Positions 11,061 to 19,639 of a stretch of DNA of 64,000 bases are shown piece after piece. Positions within the stretch are counted from its first letter, which is position 1. Each line of letters starts with the position of its first letter. A program made the translations under genes and the position numbers. The notes under the pieces were generated by a model. The model made no database searches. It was not told the DNA's origin and saw nothing but the letters and a program-made list of their open reading frames with translations. This DNA comes from a virus. Where the stretch lies: IMG/VR virus record IMGVR_UViG_3300022748_000015, positions 60,827 to 124,826 of that record; one strand, given 5' to 3'.

Positions 11061-11710
11061 CAGCTGTCTTTTCTTAGTAGGAGCTTACTCTTCCAGTGAT
11101 GAGTAATAAGCATTTTTCTACCTTTAGTAATTTCACACGACTGGTGGAGGTAGGGAAGGTTGGATGGAAACATTACTATGCTTCCAGCCTTAGGTTTTAG
11201 CTTAAGGTCTATGGAAGGATCAACGAAATATAACTCTCCGCCTTCATAGTCATCATTCAAATAGACAACGATGGTGTATGCAATATCGTAGTTTTGCTCA
11301 TTCCAGTCAATGTGCGGTCCCATGAACTGGCCTTCAGAGTATTTATTTATGCCAATCTTTGTATTTGGTAGCTTCATGGCTTCTAGCGCATACTCGAGCT
11401 GTTCGGGATCTATTCCGTATTTAAAGGCGTATTCAATAGCGCATATCCCCATGGAAGTGGCTATTGTTCCAAAAATCCCGATGATTGCTTGCTTAGTGGT
11501 GAGGTCTGATTCTTCAGTTAAAAGATCTTTGACCATACTCTTTAAGTCACCATATCGATGTGACCCCTCTGAATTAGCATACCAAGGCAGCCATGGGGTT
11601 AATGCAATACTATTAGTCTTTTCAATGTCATTGACTACTGATTCTATATTTGGAATTGCGTTCTCGAAATATAGGATATTGTTGTAAACCTCTTTATAGG
11701 CAATGCCCAC
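11060..11710 (-). CDS. 2OG-Fe(II) oxygenase
   Basis: 216 aa. Fe-binding H133-I-D135 (MGPHIDWN), YLNDDYEGGELYF, LKPKAGSIVMFPSN, distal H189 (YLHQSCEIT) and R198. A long helical N-terminal half precedes the core. Start at 11710 is 2 nt from the upstream stop; its stop overlaps the next start at 11060. A paralogue of the other enzymes in the block; substrate unknown. Confidence 0.87.
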   Translation of the reverse strand: MGIAYKEVYNNILYFENAIPNIESVVNDIEKTNSIALTPWLPWYANSEGSHRYGDLKSMVKDLLTEESDLTTKQAIIGIFGTIATSMGICAIEYAFKYGIDPEQLEYALEAMKLPNTKIGINKYSEGQFMGPHIDWNEQNYDIAYTIVVYLNDDYEGGELYFVDPSIDLKLKPKAGSIVMFPSNLPYLHQSCEITKGRKMLITHHWKSKLLLRKDS

Positions 11711-11712
11711 AG

Positions 11713-12510
11713 TTATGCCTCTGGTGTTAAATACGGGTTTACAATTGGCTCGTACTGGGATCCTGCGTTAAAGAACTTACGAGACTCTTCATCATGTTGA
11801 TCATAGTCTGGGTGGAATACAAATCCAGGGAACATGTATTTATCTCCAGACTTCATGATGTGAACCTGATGCTTGTAGGGATGCGTAGACGGGAAGATCA
11901 ATGCTGATCCAGCCTTTGGCTTACGCCAGAAGTCAATTAGACCTGAATCCTTAGCATCCTCGATATCTTCTTCTGGCTTCAGTAGGTCATTCTTTGGGTC
12001 GCGGAGATCATAGTCTCGAATGATGAATGAGATTTCCCCACCCTCGTAGTCTTCATTCAGATATAGAACAATAGAGTACTTCAAAGTACGGTCGCCAGCC
12101 TGGGCATCAAAGTGGGCCCCCATTGCACAGCCTGGTCGATACTTCATGATTCCTACGAAAGGAGATAGATTTGGCTCATAATCGAACTCTCGGTCTCTAA
12201 AGTAAGCTTCCGCTACCTTCTTAACACCTGAGCGAATCTGATCAATAATGTACTGAACATCTGCCTTATATTCCTCTGGAAGTTGGTCAACCAGATCAGG
12301 ATTAAAATCTTTTTTACCACCAAAAGTGTGACCATCATTGCTATTTGATAGCCACTTACCCCACTTAGGGATGACAGAGTAGACTTCCTCGACCGAATCA
12401 AGATCTTCAATCATCTTAATGAGTTTACGAGGGTCCTCGATTACGTTCTCGTATAGGAAAACCTCTTCATGAAGTTTCTCAGCTAGGTGCATTTCTTTAT
12501 TCTCTGACAT
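11713..12510 (-). CDS. 2OG-Fe(II) oxygenase
   Basis: 265 aa. H133-F-D135 (MGAHFDAQAGD), YLNEDYEGGEISF, a 30-residue charged insertion, then RKPKAGSALIFPSTHPYKHQV with distal H214. The usual 2OG-binding Arg position reads SGDKYMF, so Lys may replace Arg. N-terminal helices (HLAEKLHEEVFLYENVI) resemble prolyl-4-hydroxylase-like phage proteins. Substrate unknown. Confidence 0.87.
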   Translation of the reverse strand: MSENKEMHLAEKLHEEVFLYENVIEDPRKLIKMIEDLDSVEEVYSVIPKWGKWLSNSNDGHTFGGKKDFNPDLVDQLPEEYKADVQYIIDQIRSGVKKVAEAYFRDREFDYEPNLSPFVGIMKYRPGCAMGAHFDAQAGDRTLKYSIVLYLNEDYEGGEISFIIRDYDLRDPKNDLLKPEEDIEDAKDSGLIDFWRKPKAGSALIFPSTHPYKHQVHIMKSGDKYMFPGFVFHPDYDQHDEESRKFFNAGSQYEPIVNPYLTPEA

Positions 12511-12543
12511 GTATATAATCCTATCTTAAGTATCTATTTGTAA

Positions 12544-13137
12544 TTAAAAGTCCCAAAAGGCCATAATGGTGTATCTAAATCCTGAGGTTACTTCCTTCAC
12601 CCCGTGAATATTTTCAAAACCACCGGGAAAAACTAGTAAGTCATTCTTTTCCGGTTTTATCTCTAGGCCATGATCTGGGAAGTAGATCTCCCCGCCTGAG
12701 TAGTCAGAATTAGCATATAGTATAGATACATATTTCAACTTACTAAACTCAGATACATTGCCCTTGTAGTCTGAATTATCTGAGTGTGGGTCAGCTTGTC
12801 CACCTTTTGACCACCGCTGGGCTTGTACATAGGTATCTAGTACAGGGTGTTCAAAGATACTTTCTACAGTTGATTTAAACTTTTTACTTAGGTTTAAAAA
12901 GTAATCCTTTGAAAGACCTCTAGACTCGAGGTTACTTTCCATATCTACTAAAGAGATTCCATAGGACTTATTGAATGATGTCTCGCTCCAAGGAAGTTCA
13001 TCATTTTTTAAAATATCCATAAGGATATCCAGCTCTTTTTCATCCAGGAAATCAGATATTCTAACTAGTCGATTAGTTTTAATACCCAACTTACTATCTA
13101 AAATAGGCTCATCTTTGTAGTAAGTTATAGTATTCAT
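12544..13137 (-). CDS. 2OG-Fe(II) oxygenase
   Basis: 197 aa. H118-S-D120 (DPHSDNSDYKGN), YANSDYSGGEIYF, IKPEKNDLLVFPGG, H178 (NIHGVKEV) and R188 (SGFRYT). A close paralogue of 9914-10600, with the shared N-terminal ELPWxxTxFNKSYGISL stretch. It overlaps the upstream gene by 4 nt (ATGA). It may act on the same substrate class as 9914-10600. Confidence 0.87.
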   Translation of the reverse strand: MNTITYYKDEPILDSKLGIKTNRLVRISDFLDEKELDILMDILKNDELPWSETSFNKSYGISLVDMESNLESRGLSKDYFLNLSKKFKSTVESIFEHPVLDTYVQAQRWSKGGQADPHSDNSDYKGNVSEFSKLKYVSILYANSDYSGGEIYFPDHGLEIKPEKNDLLVFPGGFENIHGVKEVTSGFRYTIMAFWDF

Positions 13138-13829
13138 TGAGGTTGACGTTCACCTGTGTGCTTGGCGATAGTCCAGAAAAATGGGCAAGTGTAGCGAATG
13201 CCTGATTCGATCTTCGTTACTCCATGGATGTAGTTCATATCACCAGGGAAGAAGTATGCAGCTCCACGCTTAGGCTTGAACTGAATTCCTTGGAGTGGGA
13301 AATACAACTCCCCACCCTCGTAGTCATCATTGATATAAAAGAGTCCAGCAATATCGTAGTAAGGGAAATCATTAGGGATACCGCGGTTAGGCTCTTCATG
13401 CAGTTCTTTGTCTGCATGGGGCATCTGCAACTGACCTGGAAGCCAGCGCACCATAGCCGGGCTAGTGGGGATTGCGTCAACCTGAAGGTACTTATCTACC
13501 TCAACCTTTAGGCGAGCTACCATTCCTTCAATAATCTTAGGAATCTCTTCACTAGTTTTACGGATCGTATCGTATGTGGCTACTCGATCCTTCCAGTACT
13601 CTGAGTCATAGATTACGGTACCATCGTCATTGTAGTGAGTTTCAGTCACGTCCCAATATTCGTTATTACGAATGAAGGTATCTAAAGTAGTAATCTCTTC
13701 TTCAGTCATAAAGTTTTCTAGAGTAACAATGTTGTCAGGGGAGTTACCAAAGAATCCTGAAGGAGTTATAGAGACTCGGTCATTCATCGCGTGTTGGTTA
13801 TTGGAGTTTTCGAACTCGTTATTCTGCAT
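13134..13829 (-). CDS. 2OG-Fe(II) oxygenase
   Basis: 231 aa. H138-A-D140 (MPHADKELHEEP), YINDDYEGGELYF, FKPKRGAAYFFPGDMNYIHGV with distal H202, and R212 (SGIRYT). All canonical ligands are present. The acidic Asn-rich N-terminus (NNEFENSNNQ) is probably disordered. Lies 13 nt after a DUF6065-like gene. Confidence 0.88.
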   Translation of the reverse strand: MQNNEFENSNNQHAMNDRVSITPSGFFGNSPDNIVTLENFMTEEEITTLDTFIRNNEYWDVTETHYNDDGTVIYDSEYWKDRVATYDTIRKTSEEIPKIIEGMVARLKVEVDKYLQVDAIPTSPAMVRWLPGQLQMPHADKELHEEPNRGIPNDFPYYDIAGLFYINDDYEGGELYFPLQGIQFKPKRGAAYFFPGDMNYIHGVTKIESGIRYTCPFFWTIAKHTGERQPQ

Positions 13830-13842
13830 AGTTATATCCTAG

Positions 13843-14574
13843 TTATCCGTAAATTCTTCTAGTCCAGACGGAGTTCTTGTATACTCCACCATCTCGTACT
13901 CGATACTTGGTTGAGTTATCATGGTTACTCTTAACCATAGTCTTGTAGTCAGGAACCGAGATCTCTGACTCCCAGTCCTCACGCTTGAAAGGGATGAGCT
14001 GAGCATAAGGAGTTCCAGCTGGTAGAATTCCAGTCCAACCTTCCTTAATAAAGAAAGGCATGGTTCCTGGTAAATTCACCTTATCATTGTCAATCACGCC
14101 ATTAGTTGTCTGGAATGGTAGATCATACCGATTCAGTGGGTGAGTGTACAGAACGCTGTACCCCTCCGGAACTGATACGGCCCAGTCAGCCCACCAAGCA
14201 AAGTGCTTCTCGTGATAACCCATGGGGTGGACAAACTGAGGTAGTGGGTCTCGGGGGCCGCAGAAATCTTGGTTCTGAGGGTCTAATACTTTTACTGCAA
14301 TTTGATTATTTGAATCTAGATAGAACTCTAGGTCACATGGTGTTTTATAGACATATCCAGTCATCATTACATCCATGATTGCTGGGCACGCCTTCCATGT
14401 AGGGATCTTCCCTTGCTGTGGGTGCTCCCATGGCTCGTTAGTCATTGGATTGATGGCAAACCGATCTGCTTTACGATACCAGTCTGGAATGTTTTTAGAT
14501 GTGGGTTCAGGTGTTGACTTACTGTCTTTTTTAAGCCACGGGCGGTTAGCAATAAATTTAATCTTGTTGCTCAA
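13843..14574 (-). CDS. DUF6065-like protein
   Basis: 243 aa. IPDWYRKAD, CPAIMDVMMTGYVYKTPCDLEF, HFAWWADWAVSVPEGYSVLYTHPLNRYDLPF, MPFFIKEGWTGILPAGTPYAQLIPFKREDW. Paralogue of 3873-4562. It sits between two oxygenase groups, and its start overlaps the end of the next DUF6065-like gene by 17 nt. Unknown function; the strong PxGTPxAQLIPFKR motif suggests a conserved beta core. Confidence 0.72.
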   Translation of the reverse strand: MSNKIKFIANRPWLKKDSKSTPEPTSKNIPDWYRKADRFAINPMTNEPWEHPQQGKIPTWKACPAIMDVMMTGYVYKTPCDLEFYLDSNNQIAVKVLDPQNQDFCGPRDPLPQFVHPMGYHEKHFAWWADWAVSVPEGYSVLYTHPLNRYDLPFQTTNGVIDNDKVNLPGTMPFFIKEGWTGILPAGTPYAQLIPFKREDWESEISVPDYKTMVKSNHDNSTKYRVRDGGVYKNSVWTRRIYG

Positions 14575-15292
14575 TCGTGGCTCCTGTCACTGGGCATGTA
14601 ATGGTCTTCAATTTAATCGATTTAGTTTCGTGTTTTCCGACGACTTCACCCTTGTAGTTCAAAGCATCTCGATACATTTTTGACCAGTCCCCGACACCAT
14701 TTTTGATTTCTGCAGCATCTCCGTACTTGGTTACTTCTTCCCAGTACGCACGGTCAAGGAATTTATCTGAAATCTCTAGTTGATAGTCGCCCTCTAAGGC
14801 TCCTAAAGAGATAGGGAGAACTGCAGCAACTGGAGTTCCAGCCGGGATGAATACTTCAATGTTTGGTTCCGTTAGACGCCAACCCAGAGGTAGTTCTGGC
14901 ATATAGAATGAAGTACTAATCAGGGTTGTATAGCATTGAGCACCACGAATGAACTGATTTGGAACAGGCATCGATAGAAGGGTAGTGTTCTGATCAGTTT
15001 TAAACACTAAACCTGATCTGAAGCTAATAGTCGCATTTCCGCGGCCAGTGTATACATACTCTTCCCCCTCGAGGACTTTGATGTGGGTGTCAGTAGTATC
15101 GGTAATTCCATCCCAGATGAAGCGAATATCCTTAGGGAACGATATTCCCCAGCCTAGTTTATTAGTCAGACTTACAGGGAAGCACATATATGCGTGCTTA
15201 TCTGCAGTCTCGTCCATCCAGTCTCGTCTAGCGGTTAATGGTTCAATGTTTGCTACATTGTTTCCAGCCTTGGTTACAGTAATAGTCTTCAC
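14558..15292 (-). CDS. DUF6065 family protein
   Basis: 244 aa. The AYMCFPVSLTNKLGWGISFP motif near residue 34 and FIPAGTPVAAVLPISLGALE near residue 165 resemble what is known of DUF6065 (CYRCFPL-type N-terminus and a late GxP motif). It ends with a C-P-V-T-G-A-T pair-Cys tail. Coupled to the upstream oxygenase gene (TAATG-type overlap at 15292). Function unknown; family assignment tentative. Confidence 0.7.
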   Translation of the reverse strand: MKTITVTKAGNNVANIEPLTARRDWMDETADKHAYMCFPVSLTNKLGWGISFPKDIRFIWDGITDTTDTHIKVLEGEEYVYTGRGNATISFRSGLVFKTDQNTTLLSMPVPNQFIRGAQCYTTLISTSFYMPELPLGWRLTEPNIEVFIPAGTPVAAVLPISLGALEGDYQLEISDKFLDRAYWEEVTKYGDAAEIKNGVGDWSKMYRDALNYKGEVVGKHETKSIKLKTITCPVTGATIEQQD

Positions 15293-16050
15293 TAGTTACC
15301 AGTCTCCTCGTAGAACTTAGGGTTGTGGAACTTCTCTGAGAAGTCAAGCATGGTAACCATCGAATATTTGACACCAGAGATTACTGGCATTGCACGATGC
15401 GGGTACATGAAGTTTGAAGGGAAGATATAAGTCTCTCCAGCCTTTGGTTTAATGGTTGCACCCTGTAGACGGAAGAACAATTCTCCACCTTCATAGTCAT
15501 CATTAGGAAAGCTAACTAGAGATACTACGCAGTTGTATGAGTAGCCGTGGTCGTGGTGCTCCTGGAAGTGCTGACCTTCTCCATAACGAACGTAGTTAGT
15601 TGCTTCCCAGTATCGAAGCTCTCCTACGTTGTATCGGCGGGTATAGTCCTTAACAGCTTGGAGTTGGCGATAGTTGACATCATCTGCCAACTCTTGTAGT
15701 GCTAGTCCAGCTTCTGACTTATCGTTGATAATGTCTGACTTTTTGTATTTAAAATCTACGCAATCACGGTATTCTGGCATTCGCATGGCATAGCCAACCA
15801 TAGCCTCGGCGTATGAGTAGTTATTGCTTGGATCAGCTAGCACTGTTTCCAGTCGCTCGATGATATTCATATCCTTTGGTAGGACATCTCGATATACCCA
15901 AATTCCTGACCCAGGGGCAACCTCTTCGCAGGATGTCCAGGTTTTCTCTTCGATGTTATACCAAGCTTTTAGACGTTCTTCTACTGTCTTCTGCTCTTGC
16001 TTACCTAGCTCTTCTATTTTCGCTGAGGTACTTACTATCTCTGGTTGCAT
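15292..16050 (-). CDS. 2OG-Fe(II) oxygenase
   Basis: 252 aa. Candidate Fe ligands are H165-H-D167 (HFQEHHDHGYSYN) and H218 (MYPHRAM). FPNDDYEGGELFF and IKPKAGETYIFPSN mark the core. The 2OG-contact position is Lys (SGVKYS). The N-terminal 140 residues are helical with a Trp/Tyr-rich segment. Best match in the window is the adjacent 16050-16784 (YWExxNxVxYxxGxHFxxHxDHG), indicating tandem duplication. Confidence 0.87.
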   Translation of the reverse strand: MQPEIVSTSAKIEELGKQEQKTVEERLKAWYNIEEKTWTSCEEVAPGSGIWVYRDVLPKDMNIIERLETVLADPSNNYSYAEAMVGYAMRMPEYRDCVDFKYKKSDIINDKSEAGLALQELADDVNYRQLQAVKDYTRRYNVGELRYWEATNYVRYGEGQHFQEHHDHGYSYNCVVSLVSFPNDDYEGGELFFRLQGATIKPKAGETYIFPSNFMYPHRAMPVISGVKYSMVTMLDFSEKFHNPKFYEETGN

Positions 16051-16784
16051 TAGTATTTCAACTCATATTCCGTAATTACATGTGGTACTCGACGATTAAC
16101 ATTATCACGATCATTGTAGTCGCTCATGATGACTATAGCGTACTTGGTTCCGTCGATCATATCTTCAGAGGCATGCTCATAGATAAAGATAGACGGGAAT
16201 ACTACAATATCTCCTGCTTTAGGCTTAATCTTCAAGCCATCCATTCGAGGGAAATAAATCTCTCCGCCTTCATAGTCATCATTCAAATAGATAACGATAG
16301 ATACAGTACTGACATAGGTTGGACCATGGTCAGCGTGAATCTTAAAGTGGGTACCCTTACCGGGATACTTTACAAAATTAAATGCCTCGAATGACTGCAT
16401 CCCTACACCCCAGTAGCGCCCGTAGTCTGATACGCAGCTATACATGCTCTGAAAAATTTCTTCATGCATATCCAGAAGCTCGGCATTCTGAGGAGTTCTA
16501 GGCCCTAAATCCTTCGAGCCAAACTTAAAGTCTAGGGCATTTCTAGCTGAAACATCCGCCTCAGCTGAGTTGGTAACCATGGCACCCTGCCATTTGTAGG
16601 GTCCTGACCCATCTAGCTTATTTTCGAGGGTTTGAATAAACTTTGCGCATTGCTCTGGTGTATAGGCGCCTCTATAGATATTTATACCTAGAGCTGGATT
16701 TAGTACGGTAACGTTACCATACTGTCGATCTGGCATTCTATTAGATGAGGTCTCTGATCTATCTTTAGTGAACCAATCATTCAT
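16050..16784 (-). CDS. 2OG-Fe(II) oxygenase
   Basis: 244 aa. H150-A-D152 (HFKIHADHGPTYVS), YLNDDYEGGEIYFPR, IKPKAGDIVVFPSIFIYEH with H204, and Lys at the 2OG-contact position (DGTKYA). Tandem paralogue of 15292-16050. Lies 16 nt downstream of the GlcNAc-transferase-like gene, so hydroxylation and glycosylation genes are neighbours on one transcript. Confidence 0.88.
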   Translation of the reverse strand: MNDWFTKDRSETSSNRMPDRQYGNVTVLNPALGINIYRGAYTPEQCAKFIQTLENKLDGSGPYKWQGAMVTNSAEADVSARNALDFKFGSKDLGPRTPQNAELLDMHEEIFQSMYSCVSDYGRYWGVGMQSFEAFNFVKYPGKGTHFKIHADHGPTYVSTVSIVIYLNDDYEGGEIYFPRMDGLKIKPKAGDIVVFPSIFIYEHASEDMIDGTKYAIVIMSDYNDRDNVNRRVPHVITEYELKY

Positions 16785-16800
16785 AGATCCAGTCTATACC

Positions 16801-17799
16801 TTATTCTAAAATAATTGGCTCTAAAAGTCTAAAATCTTCTGCGTGTCTAGGTATACCTAAGTTGTTATAGTTTGGATTATATTCGCAAATTCTATGATCC
16901 ATCCCTGACATTTTGCAATACTCTTCTACGGACTCTTTAGGGATGTCTCCATATATGCCTGTAAGTCTCCCTGATAGTAATAGATTTAGTTTCAACATTG
17001 AATCATCTGATTGTTTCCAGAAAGCATCTTTATTCATATCTGACCACGGGCGGTGGGTAGTCATTCTAGAGTGGATCTCGTCTGGGTACTCTTTGTATGT
17101 ATTGTGGTAATAAAGGATTCTTGGTGTTGAATAGAAACGCCACCCGCGGCACCATGCTTGGATGGTTACATAAATCTCTTCACCGTGATAACACATATCC
17201 GGGTCTAGCGGGACTTCATCTACAAACTCTTTAGGTGCAAATACCCAGCTGAGCTGTAGGTAGTAGTCTTCATGAACCGAACTATCCTCCGGAACTAGCT
17301 GAGTTCCCGGGAAACTATGGCCTGGAATATATCCTTCAGTTATGAATGGTCTATAGCTATTTTTTACTCGTCCTGCTCTAGAAGTATAGCTAATGCTCCA
17401 GTCTGAATTCATCTCGTACTCTGGCCCAGAGACCGTGAGTAGCGCTTTAGGATTTATTTCTTTTGCTTTTTCGTATTCCTCTAGAACTATAGTGTCCCAG
17501 CCTTCGGCAAATAAGTTGTGCCCGCAGGTATAGAGAATATAGTCATATTCTTCAGATACTTCTGTTGTCTTATCCCTAGACCAAAGTACCCCTCTATATT
17601 TTGAGAGATCGTATTTTCTATAGACTAGCTGACCCTCAGGGATGAAACTTAGGTCTGCATGAAGCTCTGGCTTACTTTGCTCCGATACAATCGAGAATAT
17701 TAGATTCCCTGGCTTAGCTGCCTTCTCATAGCAATCTCTAACTGACTCAGCTAGTTGACGCTCGCGATAGGCGATCATTGAGACAAGTATTTTTGTCAT
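16801..17799 (-). CDS. Skp1-type GlcNAc-transferase-like glycosyltransferase (PF11397-like)
   Basis: 332 aa. MTKILVSMIAYRERQLAESVRDCYEKA, YRGVLWSRDKTTE, EYDYILYTCGHNLFAEGWD (about residues 84-102) and MCYHGEEIYVTIQAWCRGWRFYSTP (about 202-226) follow the motif order of the family of the Dictyostelium enzyme that adds GlcNAc to hydroxyproline of Skp1. The usual D-S-H of that family reads C-G-H here, so a metal ligand may differ. It overlaps the 17796-18590 gene by 4 nt and lies next to oxygenases. Probable substrates are hydroxylated fibre proteins (inference). Confidence 0.78.
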   Translation of the reverse strand: MTKILVSMIAYRERQLAESVRDCYEKAAKPGNLIFSIVSEQSKPELHADLSFIPEGQLVYRKYDLSKYRGVLWSRDKTTEVSEEYDYILYTCGHNLFAEGWDTIVLEEYEKAKEINPKALLTVSGPEYEMNSDWSISYTSRAGRVKNSYRPFITEGYIPGHSFPGTQLVPEDSSVHEDYYLQLSWVFAPKEFVDEVPLDPDMCYHGEEIYVTIQAWCRGWRFYSTPRILYYHNTYKEYPDEIHSRMTTHRPWSDMNKDAFWKQSDDSMLKLNLLLSGRLTGIYGDIPKESVEEYCKMSGMDHRICEYNPNYNNLGIPRHAEDFRLLEPIILE

Positions 17800-18590
17800 A
17801 GAGGTATATATCCTTCAACATTCTTAATAAAGTCTATACCTACAACAGTGCATTGCTGACATCCAGGACATTCCTTATTACCTTCCGGTAAGTCGTTAAA
17901 GTATGGCCCATGCCCGGAATGCTCGTAATATCTTATGTCACCATCGAGCTTATACTTCTTCATAGCCTCTGCGTACTGGATATTTCCTTCTTCGGAGTAG
18001 CAATCAATGTCATAAATCCAGTGGTCTTTAGTTGCATAATTAGCAAAAAGAACTGTTACGTAAGCTTCTTCATCGTCTACTGGATATCTAGGCCGAGTAT
18101 GTACCTGCTGTTGGCCCATAAAAAAGATTCCGCTATTATTTTGCTCCTCGAAACGCTCACCATCAATTGAGAGCCCCCAGCTCGGAACTCGATGTGATTC
18201 CACGCAAATATCCGCTGTGTATTGAGTAGCTGGTTGATCCATGTGCTCCCAGATGTATGGGGTTATTCCCTTATATTGCTGGTATCTGGCTACCCAAACT
18301 ATTTTTAGTCTAAGTTCTGGTAATCCCCATTGTTCTTTTCCTAGATTCTCTAGGTACTCCCAGACCTCTGGTGGAAAGTCTACCTCTGTATGCCATCTAC
18401 CGAGGATGTTGTGATACGGAGTTGCATTAGGTTTATTTTCTGAACCTGGTCCCCAGTTTGCTTGTTCATCAATAGTTGTTTTTACCTTATTCAAAATATC
18501 TTTAGTAAATACATTTTCTAGATAAAAAGCTGGCTTGCCTTCTGGAAGCTTCCATTTAATGTTTGGACTAGTATCAGCGTGTATAGGCAC
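17796..18590 (-). CDS. Divergent 2OG-Fe(II) oxygenase-like protein
   Basis: 264 aa. Candidate ligands are H116-M-D118 (IWEHMDQPATQYT) and H164 (MGQQQVHTRPRYP), with R166 or R168 as 2OG contact. The core lacks the DDYEGGE motif of its neighbours and instead has SWGLSIDGERFEEQNNSGIFFMG. The C-terminus adds a C-P-G-C-x2-C cluster (KECPGCQQC) that may bind metal. First gene of the oxygenase/glycosyltransferase transcript, directly after the terminator at 18610-18637. Confidence 0.7.
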   Translation of the reverse strand: MPIHADTSPNIKWKLPEGKPAFYLENVFTKDILNKVKTTIDEQANWGPGSENKPNATPYHNILGRWHTEVDFPPEVWEYLENLGKEQWGLPELRLKIVWVARYQQYKGITPYIWEHMDQPATQYTADICVESHRVPSWGLSIDGERFEEQNNSGIFFMGQQQVHTRPRYPVDDEEAYVTVLFANYATKDHWIYDIDCYSEEGNIQYAEAMKKYKLDGDIRYYEHSGHGPYFNDLPEGNKECPGCQQCTVVGIDFIKNVEGYIPL

Positions 18591-18609
18591 AATCTCTCCT
18601 GGGAATGCT

Positions 18610-18637
18610 AAAAGAGGAGCAGATTTCTCTGCCCCTC
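18610..18637 (-). terminator. Rho-independent terminator after the fibre genes
   Basis: On the minus strand, a 10-bp stem GAGGGGCAGA/TCTGCTCCTC (one G-U pair) with a GAAA loop is followed by a run of Ts. It ends the 25235-18657 fibre transcript and separates it from the oxygenase block. Confidence 0.8.
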
Positions 18638-18656
18638 TTCTAGGTTATATCTTTTT

Positions 18657-19622
18657 TTATTCTTCGTCTTCTTCGACTTCAGATTCCTCTTCCATCATAC
18701 TCGGATCAATAGAGAAGATTCCAAAGCGTGGTGGGAATGAAGGTGGGAAGAACGGTGGGAAGAACGGTGGGAAGAACGGTGGGAAGAAAGGTGGGAAGAA
18801 GGGGAAGTAAGGGAAGAAAGGTGGGAAGAACGGTGGGAAGAATGGGAAGTAAGGAGGGAAGAACGGTGGGAAGAACGGTGGGAAGAACGGTGGGAAGAAT
18901 GGGAAGTAAGGAGGGAAGAACGGTGGGAAGAACGGTGGGAAGAACGGTGGTGTAGTAGAGATAGTATTAGTGGTTACAGTAGCCGAGTTACCATTTGCGT
19001 TAGTGGCATAGAGGCTAAAGTACTCATTTGTTCCACCTGGAACGGGGGTATCGTAGTATACAGCGCTAGTAGGAGTGCCGCTATTGGCTAGGGACCCTAC
19101 TCCGATGACGATAGGAGTATTTGGGGCTAGCGATGGAACCAGCGTAGTTTGAGTAATAGCTGAACCACCAGTTGCTCCTACAGTCCAAGCAATTCGGTCA
19201 GAGTCAGCACTTGGCGAGCTTAGGGCTGGCGACTGAGGAGCTTGAGGAACAGTAGTAACTGCAACTGAAGATGATGTTACTGCATTAGAATTTCCAGCAG
19301 CATTCTTTGCAACTACAGAGAATGTATATGAAACTCCAGAAGCAAGACCTTCAAACACAAACGGTGCACCACCAGTAGGTAGTGTAGTTGTATTCTTAGT
19401 TACAGTTGCTGGGGTTGAAGTGATGTCATAGCTTGTTGCTGCTGGAGATAGTGCTGGAAGGGTCCATACTAGGTTTACAGCACCACCCTGACCATTAGTT
19501 CCGGTAGCTACAGCAAGGTATGGTCGGTTAGTTCCAACGTTAGTTGCAGTTGTGATTGTTACATCATTAGGCTGTAGGAAGTCATTCTGTGACTGTGAGT
19601 GTCTACCAGCTCTTTTTGCCAT
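18657..19622 (-). CDS. FN3-like protein with Phe-Phe-Pro-Pro repeat tail
   Basis: 321 aa. After a basic N-terminus (MAKRAGRHSQSQ), two FN3-like units span about residues 25-220 (FEGLASGVSYTFSVVAKNAAGN; NEYFSLYATNANGN). Residues about 224-300 are almost only F and P as FFPP tetrapeptides, broken by YFPFFPP. The protein ends in an acidic EEESEVEEDEE tail. The repeat is coded by 12-bp units, so copy number should vary by slippage. The Pro-rich tail is another candidate for prolyl hydroxylation (inference). No known family for the tail. Confidence 0.8.
   Translation of the reverse strand: MAKRAGRHSQSQNDFLQPNDVTITTATNVGTNRPYLAVATGTNGQGGAVNLVWTLPALSPAATSYDITSTPATVTKNTTTLPTGGAPFVFEGLASGVSYTFSVVAKNAAGNSNAVTSSSVAVTTVPQAPQSPALSSPSADSDRIAWTVGATGGSAITQTTLVPSLAPNTPIVIGVGSLANSGTPTSAVYYDTPVPGGTNEYFSLYATNANGNSATVTTNTISTTPPFFPPFFPPFFPPYFPFFPPFFPPFFPPFFPPYFPFFPPFFPPFFPYFPFFPPFFPPFFPPFFPPFFPPSFPPRFGIFSIDPSMMEEESEVEEDEE
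18730..18951. repeat. 12-bp tandem repeat (GGTGGGAAGAAC units)
   Basis: Imperfect tandem array of GGTGGGAAGAAC on the plus strand, with variant units GGTGGGAAGAAA and GGGAAGTAAGGA. It encodes the Phe-Phe-Pro-Pro tail on the minus strand. There are no spacers, so it is not CRISPR. Confidence 0.9.
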
Positions 19623-19639
19623 TTCTTAATTCTCTCCTA

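Noticed and set aside
18728-18955. Possible CRISPR array or plus-strand repeat protein
   Set aside because: The 12-bp units are contiguous with no unique spacers, and the minus-strand frame continues into FN3 domains, so it is a coding tandem repeat.
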